Source: Halorientalis salina (GTDB lineage Archaea; Halobacteriota; Halobacteria; Halobacteriales; Haloarculaceae). From it: a stretch of 64,000 nucleotides of DNA. Below the pieces are notes generated by a model, which was not told where the DNA came from, did not search any database, and saw only the letters and a program-made list of their open reading frames with translations. This document shows positions 46,098 through 54,065 of the stretch, piece by piece. How positions within the stretch are numbered: position 1 is the stretch's first letter; the number at the start of each line of letters is the position of its first letter. Location: the NCBI RefSeq assembly GCF_005049285.1, contig NZ_SOSC01000001.1, forward strand, positions 62,001 to 126,000, in the 5' to 3' direction. The translations under genes were made by a program, and so were the position numbers.

Positions 46098-46364
46098 ATG
46101 GGAAAAGTCGCAGCCAAGATCAAGGTAATGCCGCAGAGCCCGGAAGTGGACCTCGACGCGCTCCAGGAGCGCCTCGAACAGTCCCTGCCCGAAGGAGCCA
46201 AAATCAACGGGTTCGAGCGCGACGACGTCGCGTTCGGTCTCGTCGCCCTGTTCCCGACCGTCGTCGTCCCCGACGAATCCGGCGGGACGGAAGCCGTCGA
46301 GGAGGGCTTCCAGAGCGTCGACGGCGTCGAGAGCGTTTCCGTCGACTCGGTCGGTCGCCTCTAA
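46098..46364 (+). CDS. ef1b: translation elongation factor aEF-1 beta
   Basis: 88 aa, the normal length for archaeal EF-1 beta, the nucleotide-exchange factor of EF-1A. It opens [19 protein letters not shown] and contains the EFG-like beta-alpha-beta fold ([35 protein letters not shown]). The frame continues upstream only as shadow. It is coupled in position with the zinc-ribbon protein upstream. Confidence 0.95.
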   Translation: MGKVAAKIKVMPQSPEVDLDALQERLEQSLPEGAKINGFERDDVAFGLVALFPTVVVPDESGGTEAVEEGFQSVDGVESVSVDSVGRL

Positions 46365-46432
46365 GCAACTGCCTGTTTTTCGCCGTCACTCACGACCGCG
46401 TCCCAGCGATAGCTCCTGTCGGACGTCGTCGG

Positions 46433-46573
46433 TTACTGATGGGCGACGACCGTGGCGAACGGCACCGTCGCGATCAGCGCTCCCGCCGCCAGATAGCCCG
46501 ACAGCAACAGCAAGGAACCGTTGATCATCGCGAGCATCCCCAATGCCGTGACCTTCTCCCCCGGTGTCATCAT
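46433..46573 (-). CDS. very small membrane protein, 46 aa
   Basis: Begins MMTPGEKVTALGMLAMING, followed by one hydrophobic stretch or a hairpin (SLLLLSGYLAAGALIATVPF) and ends ATVVAHQ. A TTTATG box (46603-46608, minus strand) is 30-35 nt upstream of ATG 46573, supporting a leaderless small gene. No family is recognised. It is convergent with aEF-1 beta and divergent from L21e. Confidence 0.5.
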   Translation of the reverse strand: MMTPGEKVTALGMLAMINGSLLLLSGYLAAGALIATVPFATVVAHQ

Positions 46574-46712
46574 GGTACGAGTACCAGTATTCGGCCAAAA
46601 GACATAAATTACCCTTTGCGTTTTCACAGCGAGAAAACGCCCACCCGGTGACTCGGCTCACGGGACGGGAACGCACGTTTTATAAGCCCGTCCCGACAAC
46701 CGACGGGCACGA

Positions 46713-47003
46713 ATGCCCAACTCGCACGGACCCCTGAAGAAGACGCGACACAAGCTACAGAACAAACCCCGAGAACGCGGGACCTCCCCGCCCCAGCGAT
46801 CGATCGCCGAGTACGACGACGGTCAGAAAGTCCACCTCCGCATCGACCCGAGCATCAACGAGGGCCGATTCCACCCGCGCTTCAACGGTCAGACCGGAAC
46901 CATCGCCGGCATGCAGGGCAGCGCGTACAAGGTCGAGATCAACGACCAGGGGAAGGACAAAACGATCATCGCCAAACCGGCGCATCTGACGGCTCAGGAA
47001 TGA
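46713..47003 (+). CDS. rpl21e: 50S ribosomal protein L21e
   Basis: 96 aa, the normal archaeal length. It begins [23 protein letters not shown] and has the SH3-like barrel with [24 protein letters not shown] and [21 protein letters not shown]. First gene of the block L21e-rpoF-DUF655-ksgA. Its ATGA stop overlaps the start of rpoF. Confidence 0.97.
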   Translation: MPNSHGPLKKTRHKLQNKPRERGTSPPQRSIAEYDDGQKVHLRIDPSINEGRFHPRFNGQTGTIAGMQGSAYKVEINDQGKDKTIIAKPAHLTAQE

Positions 47004-47356
47004 CGATCTTCAAGGAGAAGGTCGGTGAGGAGTACCTCACACTCGCCGAAACGAAAGACGTGCTCGCCGACCTGGAGCGCGAGCGCGCCGCCGACGAGGA
47101 GCGGGAGATGCGCTACGAACTGGCGCGGGCCATCGAGCACGTCAACCGCTTTGCGGTGCTGACGCCCGAAGAGTCCCAGGAGTTCGTCGAGGAACTGCAG
47201 GAACTGGAGAAAGTCGACGAGGCGACCGCGTACAAGATCGCCAACACGCTCCCGCAGGACCGCGACGAACTGCGTGCCATCTACGCACAGGAACGGTACT
47301 CCCTCTCTGGCGACGAACTCGACGACGTGCTCGACGTCGTCGCGAAGTACGCCTAA
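47000..47356 (+). CDS. rpoF: RNA polymerase subunit F (Rpb4-like)
   Basis: 118 aa archaeal Rpb4 homologue that forms the stalk with RpoE'. Features: [55 protein letters not shown] and [41 protein letters not shown] 47000 overlaps the L21e stop (ATGA), a typical coupling in archaea. Confidence 0.95.
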   Translation: MTIFKEKVGEEYLTLAETKDVLADLERERAADEEREMRYELARAIEHVNRFAVLTPEESQEFVEELQELEKVDEATAYKIANTLPQDRDELRAIYAQERYSLSGDELDDVLDVVAKYA

Positions 47357-47412
47357 TCACCGGGCCGCTCGCGGCTGGGGCTTTTATGTAGCCCGTCGTC
47401 GTATCCACGGGC

Positions 47413-48009
47413 ATGAGCGATTCCGAGAGCGGCGAGCCTGAATCCCAGACTGCGGGCACGACAGGTGTCGTCCTCGACTACTTGCCACACGGGAGTGCCG
47501 AGGACGACAGACCACAGTACGAGAAGTCGCCGCTCGCGTACGTGTTGACCGTCGACGAGTTCAAACTGCAGGAACTCGTCCTGGAGACCGATCCGGACGT
47601 CCAGATCGGCGACCGGCTGGACCTGGACCGCGGGGGCGACGGCCCCATCAAGCGGCGTCGCGACATCGAGTACGACGACCTCCCCAGCGGGGCGCGTTCG
47701 GAGATCGACTACGTCGTCGAGGAGATCGTCACCGGGAACGAGGATCGGTTCGTCGACTTCTACAACGAGGCACAGCCGATCACGCTCCGACTGCACCAAC
47801 TGAACCTCCTGCCCGGCATCGGGAAGAAGCTCCGTAACAACTTACTCGACGAGCGCGACCGCCGACCGTTCCAGAGCTTTTCGGACCTGGAATCGCGCGT
47901 CAGCGGCCTTCACAACCCCAAGGAGGTCCTCGTCGAGCGCATCCTCGAGGAGCTTCGCGAGGACGACCTGAAGTACCGGACGTTCGTCCGCGAGGACGAG
48001 CAGAACTGA
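47413..48009 (+). CDS. DUF655 protein with helix-hairpin-helix
   Basis: 198 aa. The N-terminal part (VVLDYLPHGSAEDDRPQYEKSPLAYVLTVDEFKLQELV) is the DUF655 RNA-binding-like barrel; the C-terminal part has a helix-hairpin-helix (NLLPGIGKKLRNNLLDERDRRPFQSFSDL). The family sits before ksgA in many archaea and is presumed to be a nucleic-acid-binding ribosome-assembly or polymerase factor; its activity is not established. Confidence 0.9.
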   Translation: MSDSESGEPESQTAGTTGVVLDYLPHGSAEDDRPQYEKSPLAYVLTVDEFKLQELVLETDPDVQIGDRLDLDRGGDGPIKRRRDIEYDDLPSGARSEIDYVVEEIVTGNEDRFVDFYNEAQPITLRLHQLNLLPGIGKKLRNNLLDERDRRPFQSFSDLESRVSGLHNPKEVLVERILEELREDDLKYRTFVREDEQN

Positions 48010-48043
48010 CAGGCTTTTGTTCGCGGAGGGGAACCGTCCCGGT

Positions 48044-48916
48044 ATGACTGGCGGCTCACGGGACGACGGGACCGCGGGCGATCGACGCGATCCGGATGCA
48101 CTGCTCGCTCGCGCGGGCGTCCGCGGGAACCCCGACCGCGACCAGCACTTCCTGGTCGACGACCGAGTTCTCGACCGTCTGCCGGAGTACGCCACCGACG
48201 CCGAGTTCGACACCGGCCACGTCCTCGAAATCGGGGCCGGAACGGGCGCGCTGACCGACCGCCTGCTGGCCGTCGCCGACGAGGTCACCGCCGTCGAGCG
48301 CGATCCCGATCTCGCGGCCTTCCTCCACGAAGAGTTCGCCGACGCCATCGATGCCGGCCGACTCACCGTGATCGAAGGCGACGCCCTCGACGTCGACCTG
48401 CCCGAGTTCACGAGTTCCGTCTCGAACCTGCCCTACGGCGCATCGAGCGAGATCATCTTCCGGTTGCTTCCGCAGAAGCGGCCGCTGCTGGTGATGGTCC
48501 AACAGGAGTTCGGCGAACGGATGGCGGCCGATCCCGGAACCGACGAGTACGGTCGCCTCTCGGTGACGGCCGGCCACTACGCCGACGTGGAGGTCGTCGA
48601 GCCGGTTCCGAAGGAAGCGTTTTCGCCGCCGCCCGCGGTCCAGAGCGTCGTCGTCCGGACGCGACCGCGGGATCCCGAATACACGGTCCCGAGCGATGAC
48701 TTCTTCATGGACTTCGTGACCGCGGTGTTCACCCAGCGGCGCAAGACGATGCGCAACGCGATTCGGAACACGGGCCACATCTCCGGGCTGGACGACCCGG
48801 ACGCCGTGGTCGCGGACGCGGACGAGGACCTGATGGGGATGCGGGCCGGCAACGTCACGCCCGCGCAGTTCGCGGCGCTGGCCCGGTTGGCGTGGGAGGT
48901 CGGCGACCCGTCATGA
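48044..48916 (+). CDS. ksgA: 16S rRNA dimethyladenosine transferase
   Basis: 290 aa KsgA/Dim1 enzyme that dimethylates two adenines in the 3' hairpin of 16S rRNA. Motifs: NPDRDQHFLVDDRVLDRL, VLEIGAGTGALTDRLL (SAM loop), VERDPDLA and the catalytic NLPYGASS. ATG 48044 was chosen because it is the first start after the DUF655 stop that precedes conserved sequence; an earlier start (48017) adds 9 residues. Its stop overlaps the MscS start (ATGA). Confidence 0.94.
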   Translation: MTGGSRDDGTAGDRRDPDALLARAGVRGNPDRDQHFLVDDRVLDRLPEYATDAEFDTGHVLEIGAGTGALTDRLLAVADEVTAVERDPDLAAFLHEEFADAIDAGRLTVIEGDALDVDLPEFTSSVSNLPYGASSEIIFRLLPQKRPLLVMVQQEFGERMAADPGTDEYGRLSVTAGHYADVEVVEPVPKEAFSPPPAVQSVVVRTRPRDPEYTVPSDDFFMDFVTAVFTQRRKTMRNAIRNTGHISGLDDPDAVVADADEDLMGMRAGNVTPAQFAALARLAWEVGDPS

Positions 48917-50109
48917 GCGTCGCGGGACCGGTTGCCGGGACCGTCCTGCAGGCCGGGCTTCTTCAGGAGCTGATTTCGACGCGTGCGGGGAAGACGCTGG
49001 CCAGCCTCGTCATCGTCGTCGGGTTCGTCGCGATCGGATTCTGGATCCGTGCGATCGGACCGCGGTTGAAAGAGCACTACTCCGAAGGGGACGCCGAAGC
49101 GATCCAGGCGGTGCTGGTGAGCCTGACAGCGGCGTCGACGGGCTGGTTCCTCGTCGTCGTCTGGCGAGCGATCGATCAGGTGTTCGAAAGCCTGGCGATC
49201 ATCCGCTTTGGCCCTCGACAGGGCGCGCTCGCGCTGGTCGGCGTCCTCACCTTCATCATCGCGTACACGCTGACCCGCGTCACCAGGGGGATCCTGCAGG
49301 ACCGGGGCGGCGACGTCATCACGGCACACCGGCGGGAGGCGTTCCACCACGTCCTGCAACTGGGGATCTACACGGTCGCGGGGATGGTCGTCCTCTCGCT
49401 GGCCGGCGTCAACCCGGCGAACCTGCTGGTCGGGGCCGGGGCAATCGGTCTGATCGTCGGGTTGGCCGCACGACAGACGCTCGGGTCGATCCTCGCCGGG
49501 ATCGTCCTGCTGTTCGCCCGCCCGCTGGAGGTCGGTGACTGGGTCGTCATCGACGAGGACGAAGGAATCGTCACCGACGTGACCCTGTTCAACACGGAAC
49601 TGCGGACCTGGAACGACGAACACGTCATGATTCCCAACGACGAGGTCGCCGCCAGTTCCATCGTCAACCGGTCGCGCTCGGGGCGACTCCGCGTGACGTT
49701 CGAGGTCGGAATCGACTACGATGCGGACGTCACCCGCGCGGCCGAACTCGCGGAGGCGGCGATGACGGACGCCGACGTCGGCCCGCTGCTCTCGACGCCC
49801 TCGCCGAGCGTCGTCGGGAAGGGCTTCGGCGACTCCGCCGTTCTCCTGGAGTGTCGGTTCTGGATCTCGGACCCGAGCGCACGGCGGAAGTGGCACACGC
49901 AGACCGCCCTCGTCCGCGCCGTCAAGGAGGCCTTCGACGAGGAAGGCATCAAGATCCCGTACCCGCAGCGCGAACTGATGGCCCGCGAGGAAGCCGACGG
50001 GTTCAGACTCGCCGGCGGCCCGGAGTCGGTCGAGGGGGCGACCGCCGACGGCCGCGCCAGCGGGGACGGGGACGCGGCCGAAGACAACCGTTCGGGTGAC
50101 GGCCGATGA
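48913..50109 (+). CDS. mechanosensitive channel of MscS family
   Basis: 398 aa. Four or so membrane helices are followed by the MscS beta domain and C-terminal vestibule. The pore helix TM3 region is LLVGAGAIGLIVGLAARQTLGSILAGIVLLFARPLEVGDWVVI, with the typical Gly/Ala pattern, then FNTELRTWNDEHVMIPNDEVAAS. It should release small solutes under osmotic down-shock, useful in a halophile. It is embedded between ksgA and hemK with ATGA overlaps on both sides, although it is functionally unrelated to them. The C-terminal tail is acidic and Gly-rich. Confidence 0.9.
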   Translation: MSVAGPVAGTVLQAGLLQELISTRAGKTLASLVIVVGFVAIGFWIRAIGPRLKEHYSEGDAEAIQAVLVSLTAASTGWFLVVVWRAIDQVFESLAIIRFGPRQGALALVGVLTFIIAYTLTRVTRGILQDRGGDVITAHRREAFHHVLQLGIYTVAGMVVLSLAGVNPANLLVGAGAIGLIVGLAARQTLGSILAGIVLLFARPLEVGDWVVIDEDEGIVTDVTLFNTELRTWNDEHVMIPNDEVAASSIVNRSRSGRLRVTFEVGIDYDADVTRAAELAEAAMTDADVGPLLSTPSPSVVGKGFGDSAVLLECRFWISDPSARRKWHTQTALVRAVKEAFDEEGIKIPYPQRELMAREEADGFRLAGGPESVEGATADGRASGDGDAAEDNRSGDGR

Positions 50110-50693
50110 CGGATCTCGCGGACCGGCGGGACCCCGATCCGGTGTACCAGCCGGCCGAGGACTCCCGACTGCTCGGCGAGGTGACCCGGGAGTTCGTCGA
50201 CCGCGGCGATCTGGTGTTGGACGTGGGAACGGGCTCGGGGTGGGTCGGGAGCGTCGCGGCCGACGAGGGAGCCACGGTCGTCGGCGTGGACGTGAACCCC
50301 CACGCCTGCCGGGAAGCCCTGGATCTCGGCGTTCCGACGGTTCGCGGGAACCTCGTCGAACCCTTCCGGGACGAGACGTTCGACACGGTGGCGTTCAATC
50401 CGCCGTATCTGCCGACCGACCCCGAGGACGAGCGCGACGACTGGCAGGAGACGGCCCTCTCCGGCGGAGAGTCCGGCCGTGCCGTCGTCGACCCCTTCAT
50501 CGACACCGTCGGTCGCGTTCTCGCGCCCGGCGGCGACGTGCTCCTGCTGGTCTCCTCGCTGACCGGCATCGAGGAAGTGACGGACCGCGCCGAGGCTAAC
50601 GGCTTCCACGTCGAGGAAGTCGAACGCGAAAAGTTCCCCTTCGAACGCCTCGTCGTGCTCCGAATGATTACTCAGAAACATCAAACTGATTAG
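50106..50693 (+). CDS. HemK2/Mtq2-like N5-glutamine methyltransferase
   Basis: 195 aa class I methyltransferase. SAM motif VLDVGTGSGWVGSVAADEG, acidic residue VVGVDVNPHAC, and the catalytic FNPPYLPTD that marks N5-glutamine methylation of release factor GGQ. Short size and lack of the PrmC N-terminal domain fit the eukaryotic/archaeal Mtq2 type, which methylates aRF1. It overlaps the MscS stop by ATGA. Confidence 0.9.
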   Translation: MTDLADRRDPDPVYQPAEDSRLLGEVTREFVDRGDLVLDVGTGSGWVGSVAADEGATVVGVDVNPHACREALDLGVPTVRGNLVEPFRDETFDTVAFNPPYLPTDPEDERDDWQETALSGGESGRAVVDPFIDTVGRVLAPGGDVLLLVSSLTGIEEVTDRAEANGFHVEEVEREKFPFERLVVLRMITQKHQTD

Positions 50694-50711
50694 CAAATAT
50701 TAAAGGCCGTC

Positions 50712-50731
50712 ATTACGTATCGATGCGTAAT
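50712..50731. promoter_or_regulatory. 20-bp near-perfect palindrome over the metE-like start
   Basis: A 10+10 bp inverted repeat with one mismatch pair, outer arms ATTACG and CGTAAT. It covers the bases immediately before and including most of the start codon of the first MetE-like gene (ATG 50730). An AT-rich AAATATTAAAG box at 50695-50704 is 26-35 nt before the ATG, so the palindrome would lie at the transcription start. It is a candidate operator for methionine-related control. Confidence 0.6.
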
Positions 50732-51725
50732 GCCAGAGGTAGTCACGACGACGCCGGGTTTGTTCCCGTTGCCCGACTGGGCGAAAGACGAGTTATCGGA
50801 GTTGAAGGGCCATCAGAAGGCCGATCTGATTAGCGGCGACGAGACTGGGGAGATCCAGGAGGCCTACGAGCACGGCCGGAGCGAGATCATCGACCGCCAG
50901 CGCGAGGCCGGTCTCGACCGCATCGTCGAGGGCCAGTTCCGCTGGGACGACATGATCGCGCATCCGCTCGCCGTCCACGACAACGTCGACACGCGCGGCA
51001 TCGTCCGCTACTACGACAACAACAACTTCTATCGGGAGCCGGTCGTCACCGGTGACCTCACTGCCGACGGCGACGTTGCCGCAGAGCTGAACGCCGCCGG
51101 CGAACAGGTCGACGAGGGCCTCCAGGCCGTGCTGCCGGGGCCGTACTCGCTGGCCGATCTGGCGACCGACGAACACTACGGCGACGACGGGGAGTTCCTC
51201 GACGCGGTCGCGGAGTTCCTCGCCGGCGAGATCGCCGAGTTCCCCGAGGTCGAGACGCTGTTCCTGCTCGAACCGTCGCTGGTCGAGAACGCGCCCGGCG
51301 AGGGTGCCGACGAACGCGCCAGCGAGGCCATCGACGCCGTCGCGAGCGAGGCCGACGCCGAGGTCGTCGCCCACACCTACTGGGGCGCGCTGGACGAGAA
51401 GGTGTACGCCCACCTGATGGACGCCGACGTCGACGCCATCGGCTTCGACTTCGTGGCCGACCACGAGGCGAACCTCTACAACATCAACGAGTACGGCACG
51501 AAATCCGACGTGGCGCTCGGTCTGGTCGACGGCCAGAACACACTGGTCGAGGACCCCGAGACCATCGCGGAGCGTATCGAGTGGGTCGCCGACCAGACGC
51601 CCTCGGCGGACTTCGAGACGGTCTACGCCACGATCAACACGGAGACGTTCTATCTGCCGTACAACAAGTTCGAGGCCAAACTGGAAGCGCTCGCTGCAGT
51701 CAACAAGACGGAGGTGGAAGCATGA
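50730..51725 (+). CDS. MetE-like protein lacking zinc ligands
   Basis: 331 aa of the cobalamin-independent methionine synthase (UROD/MetE) barrel fold. It begins MPEVVTTTPGLFPLPDWAKDEL and contains VLPGPYSLADLA and FDFVADHEANLYNI. The HxC zinc-binding pair of active MetE reads AHTYWG here, and the late Cys region has FYLPYNKF, so the zinc site is missing. Probably it acts with the following gene as an archaeal split or core-type methionine synthase. Its stop overlaps the next start (ATGA). Confidence 0.82.
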   Translation: MPEVVTTTPGLFPLPDWAKDELSELKGHQKADLISGDETGEIQEAYEHGRSEIIDRQREAGLDRIVEGQFRWDDMIAHPLAVHDNVDTRGIVRYYDNNNFYREPVVTGDLTADGDVAAELNAAGEQVDEGLQAVLPGPYSLADLATDEHYGDDGEFLDAVAEFLAGEIAEFPEVETLFLLEPSLVENAPGEGADERASEAIDAVASEADAEVVAHTYWGALDEKVYAHLMDADVDAIGFDFVADHEANLYNINEYGTKSDVALGLVDGQNTLVEDPETIAERIEWVADQTPSADFETVYATINTETFYLPYNKFEAKLEALAAVNKTEVEA

Positions 51726-52780
51726 CCCGAGAGCAGTTCCGACCCGAGAACCACGACAACGACAACTTCCTGCTGACGACCGTCGTCGGCTCGTATCCCA
51801 AGCCGAAGTGGCTCAACCGCGCCCAGGATCTCATTGAGGACGACGAATCGAGCTTCGACGACGACGACTTAGAAGAGGCGCTCGACGACGCGGCGCGACT
51901 CATCACGGACGAACACGAGCGGACCGGGATGGACGTCGTGGTCGACGGCGAGATGCGCCGCAACGAGATGGTCGAGTACTTCGCCCACCTCATCGAGGGC
52001 TACGAGTTCAACGGCCGCGTCAAGGTCTGGGGGCACAACTACTTCGATAAGCCCTCGGTCGTCGACGAGGTCGAGTACGACCAGGAGTGGCTCGTCGACG
52101 AGTTCGAGTTCACCGACTCGGCGTCGGCCCGCCCCGTCAAGGTCCCGATCACCGGCCCTTACACGCTCGCGAACTGGTCGTTCAACGAGGTCTACGACGA
52201 CACGGAGGAACTCGCCTACGACCTCGCCGATCTGGTCAACGAGGAGATCGTCCGGCTGGTCGAGGCCGGCGCGAAGTACATCCAGATCGACGAGCCGGCG
52301 CTGGCGACGACGCCGGACGACCACGCCATCGTCGGCGAGTGCCTCGACCGGATCGTCGACGACATCCCGGAGGACGTTCGCGTCGGGCTCCACGTCTGTT
52401 ACGGCGATTACTCGCGCATCTATCCCGAGATGCTCGACTACCCCGTCGACGAGTTCGACCTCGAACTCTGCAACGGCAACTACGAGCAACTCGACGTGTT
52501 CAAAGAGACGGAGTTCACCGCGGACCTCGCGCTCGGCGTCGTCGACGCCCACGTCGCCGAGGTCGAGTCCGTCGAACAGATCAAGGAGAACATCAAGAAG
52601 GGCTTCGAGATCGTCCCGCCGGAACAGCTCACGGTCTCGCCCGACTGCGGTCTGAAACTCCTGCCGCGTGACGTGGCCTACGGCAAGATGGAGAACATGG
52701 TGAAAGCCGCCCGCGAAGTCGAGGAAGAACTCGACGCCGGCGAGATCGACGTCGGTCGAGCGGCCCCGGCCGACGACTGA
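51722..52780 (+). CDS. metE: methionine synthase, MetE C-terminal (core) type
   Basis: 352 aa, corresponding to the catalytic half of MetE. It has VVGSYPKPKWL (N-terminal), EMRRNEMVEYFA, ITGPYTLANWS, IQIDEPALA, the zinc site GLHVCYGDY (His224, Cys226) and SPDCGLKLLP (Cys309), so it should bind zinc and activate homocysteine. It lacks the N-terminal half of full-length MetE, as archaeal core methionine synthases do. ATG 51722 overlaps the stop of the zinc-less partner. Methyl donor in haloarchaea is not certain from sequence. Confidence 0.9.
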   Translation: MTREQFRPENHDNDNFLLTTVVGSYPKPKWLNRAQDLIEDDESSFDDDDLEEALDDAARLITDEHERTGMDVVVDGEMRRNEMVEYFAHLIEGYEFNGRVKVWGHNYFDKPSVVDEVEYDQEWLVDEFEFTDSASARPVKVPITGPYTLANWSFNEVYDDTEELAYDLADLVNEEIVRLVEAGAKYIQIDEPALATTPDDHAIVGECLDRIVDDIPEDVRVGLHVCYGDYSRIYPEMLDYPVDEFDLELCNGNYEQLDVFKETEFTADLALGVVDAHVAEVESVEQIKENIKKGFEIVPPEQLTVSPDCGLKLLPRDVAYGKMENMVKAAREVEEELDAGEIDVGRAAPADD

Positions 52781-52788
52781 TCGCGGAT

Positions 52789-53010
52789 TTATTTTTTGTC
52801 GTCGGATTCGTCGTGGGAGAGTGCTAAGAGTGCGGCCCCCAGTGCGAGAATCACTGCGAGCAGCCAGAACTGCTGGCCGATCGATTCGCCAGCGAGGACG
52901 CTCCCACCAGCGTACCCGATTGCGAAGGCCAATACGGCGAGTCCGACAACGATGACGCCGAACTGATCGCTGTCGAAGAGCCGTTCGCTGGACGGGAGCG
53001 CTCCGCGCAT
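52789..53010 (-). CDS. small two-helix membrane protein, 73 aa
   Basis: Begins MRGALPSSERLFDSDQFG, then two hydrophobic helices (VIVVGLAVLAFAIGYAGG and FWLLAVILALGAALLALS), ending in the acidic tail HDESDDKK. A TTAATATTT box (53031-53039, minus strand) lies 21-29 nt upstream of the ATG, suggesting a leaderless transcript. No family is recognised. It is convergent with metE. Confidence 0.6.
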   Translation of the reverse strand: MRGALPSSERLFDSDQFGVIVVGLAVLAFAIGYAGGSVLAGESIGQQFWLLAVILALGAALLALSHDESDDKK

Positions 53011-53122
53011 ACGTGTCCAATTTGCTGTAGAAATATTAAGACTACTGGCTCCAGCGATCGAGACGCTCCGACGGTGCTGCCGCTATCCGGGTAGCGTCCG
53101 AAAAAACGAGATTACCGCGCGA

Positions 53123-53662
53123 TTACGAGGTTTCGGGACCGGTTTCTTCCGCAATAGTCGCGGAGTTGTCGCCTTCTGAGGACTCGTAGACGAGCTGAAT
53201 CTCGAAGTCGTTGTTGGCCGTGATTTTCGCGTAGTCACCGGACACCACAGCGCTGTCGCCGCCTTTGTCACCGTTCGCTGTTACGTTTGCACTGTCCAGA
53301 GCGGACCATTTCGTGTTGGAACTGTTAATGAACTTGTTATCTGGATTTGTATAGTCGACCGATGGACCTGGTGAGGCGTCAGTATTCATACTGTTGTTGT
53401 ACCCCTGTCCACGGAACACGAGTTCATTTGCCTTGATCGTCGCCCCGCCATCGTGAGTTACCGTAACGATGCCAGCCTCGTCGTTGAGTGAGTTGTAATC
53501 GAAGCTGAACGAGGCCTGCGGCGTCTGGTTCGTCTGCCCGCCGAGCCCGAGCACGAACGATGCGATGACTGCGGCCAGAATGACCGTGATCGCGACCATC
53601 AGGATGACCCCGATGACCGGACTGACTGCGTCGTCGTCGGAAAGCAGTTGTCGTACCTGCAT
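53123..53662 (-). CDS. archaeal type IV pilin-like protein
   Basis: 179 aa. The N-terminus MQVRQLLSDDDAVSPVIGVILMVAITVILAAVIASFVLGLGG contains the conserved haloarchaeal class III signal peptide/hydrophobic H-domain of PilA-type pilins, cut by PibD just before the AVSPVIG segment. The mature C-terminal part is rich in Asn, Thr and Ser, with N-x-S/T sequons (NNSM, NSSN, NVTA), so it is probably glycosylated. ATG 53662 was chosen over 53692 because a TTTATG box (53690-53695) lies about 30 nt before it. Confidence 0.82.
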   Translation of the reverse strand: MQVRQLLSDDDAVSPVIGVILMVAITVILAAVIASFVLGLGGQTNQTPQASFSFDYNSLNDEAGIVTVTHDGGATIKANELVFRGQGYNNSMNTDASPGPSVDYTNPDNKFINSSNTKWSALDSANVTANGDKGGDSAVVSGDYAKITANNDFEIQLVYESSEGDNSATIAEETGPETS

Positions 53663-53689
53663 GACAACTGCCTTTTGTGAGCTGGTGTA

Positions 53690-53695
53690 CATAAA
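53690..53695 (-). promoter_or_regulatory. TATA-like box of the pilin gene
   Basis: TTTATG on the minus strand, 28-33 nt before ATG 53662, which supports that start over an upstream ATG. Confidence 0.45.
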
Positions 53696-53820
53696 GGGGG
53701 CCGAGCGTTTATTTTTGTTCAGCCGGTATGTGGACCTCTTTCGATGGGCGTACAGTGTTTTCACGCTGTGTAAAAGCCTGTATTGAACCGGTCCCTTACT
53801 GCGATTATGGGTGATATTTC

Positions 53821-53840
53821 GATATCAAAATAGATATCGT
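53821..53840. repeat. perfect inverted repeat CGATATC-N6-GATATCG
   Basis: Two 7-bp arms with a 6-nt AT-only spacer, in an AT-rich pocket between divergent genes. It is about 160 nt upstream of the pilin start. No poly-T tract follows it on either strand as would be expected of a terminator; an operator is as likely. Confidence 0.45.
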
Positions 53841-54065
53841 ACCTAGTCATCATAATCTCGACAATACTGGGACTGTCGAGGTCGATTCGGACTGGTTCGT
53901 CCGATTGGTCGATGGGTGGGTGGATTCCGGCGCGTTTCGTGGAGAGGTTGCTGTGGACATCCCAAGTAGCGCCACGTTCGGGCGGGTATGGGTTCCTCTG
54001 GCCAACACGTCCGGCCTCGAAGTCGCCCCCGTTGTTTTTGCCCGACGGCCGACAACACTGTCGAC

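Larger units (their letters stand above)
53663..54065. other. 403-nt intergenic region with an inverted repeat
   Basis: The stretch between the pilin and R15P isomerase genes is AT-richer than its surroundings. It includes a 7-6-7 perfect inverted repeat at 53821-53840 (CGATATC ... GATATCG) and further TATC/GATA half-sites just upstream (53812-53826). The pilin TATA box is at 53690-53695. No open frame of convincing composition was found on either strand, and no RNA gene was recognised. Confidence 0.6.
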
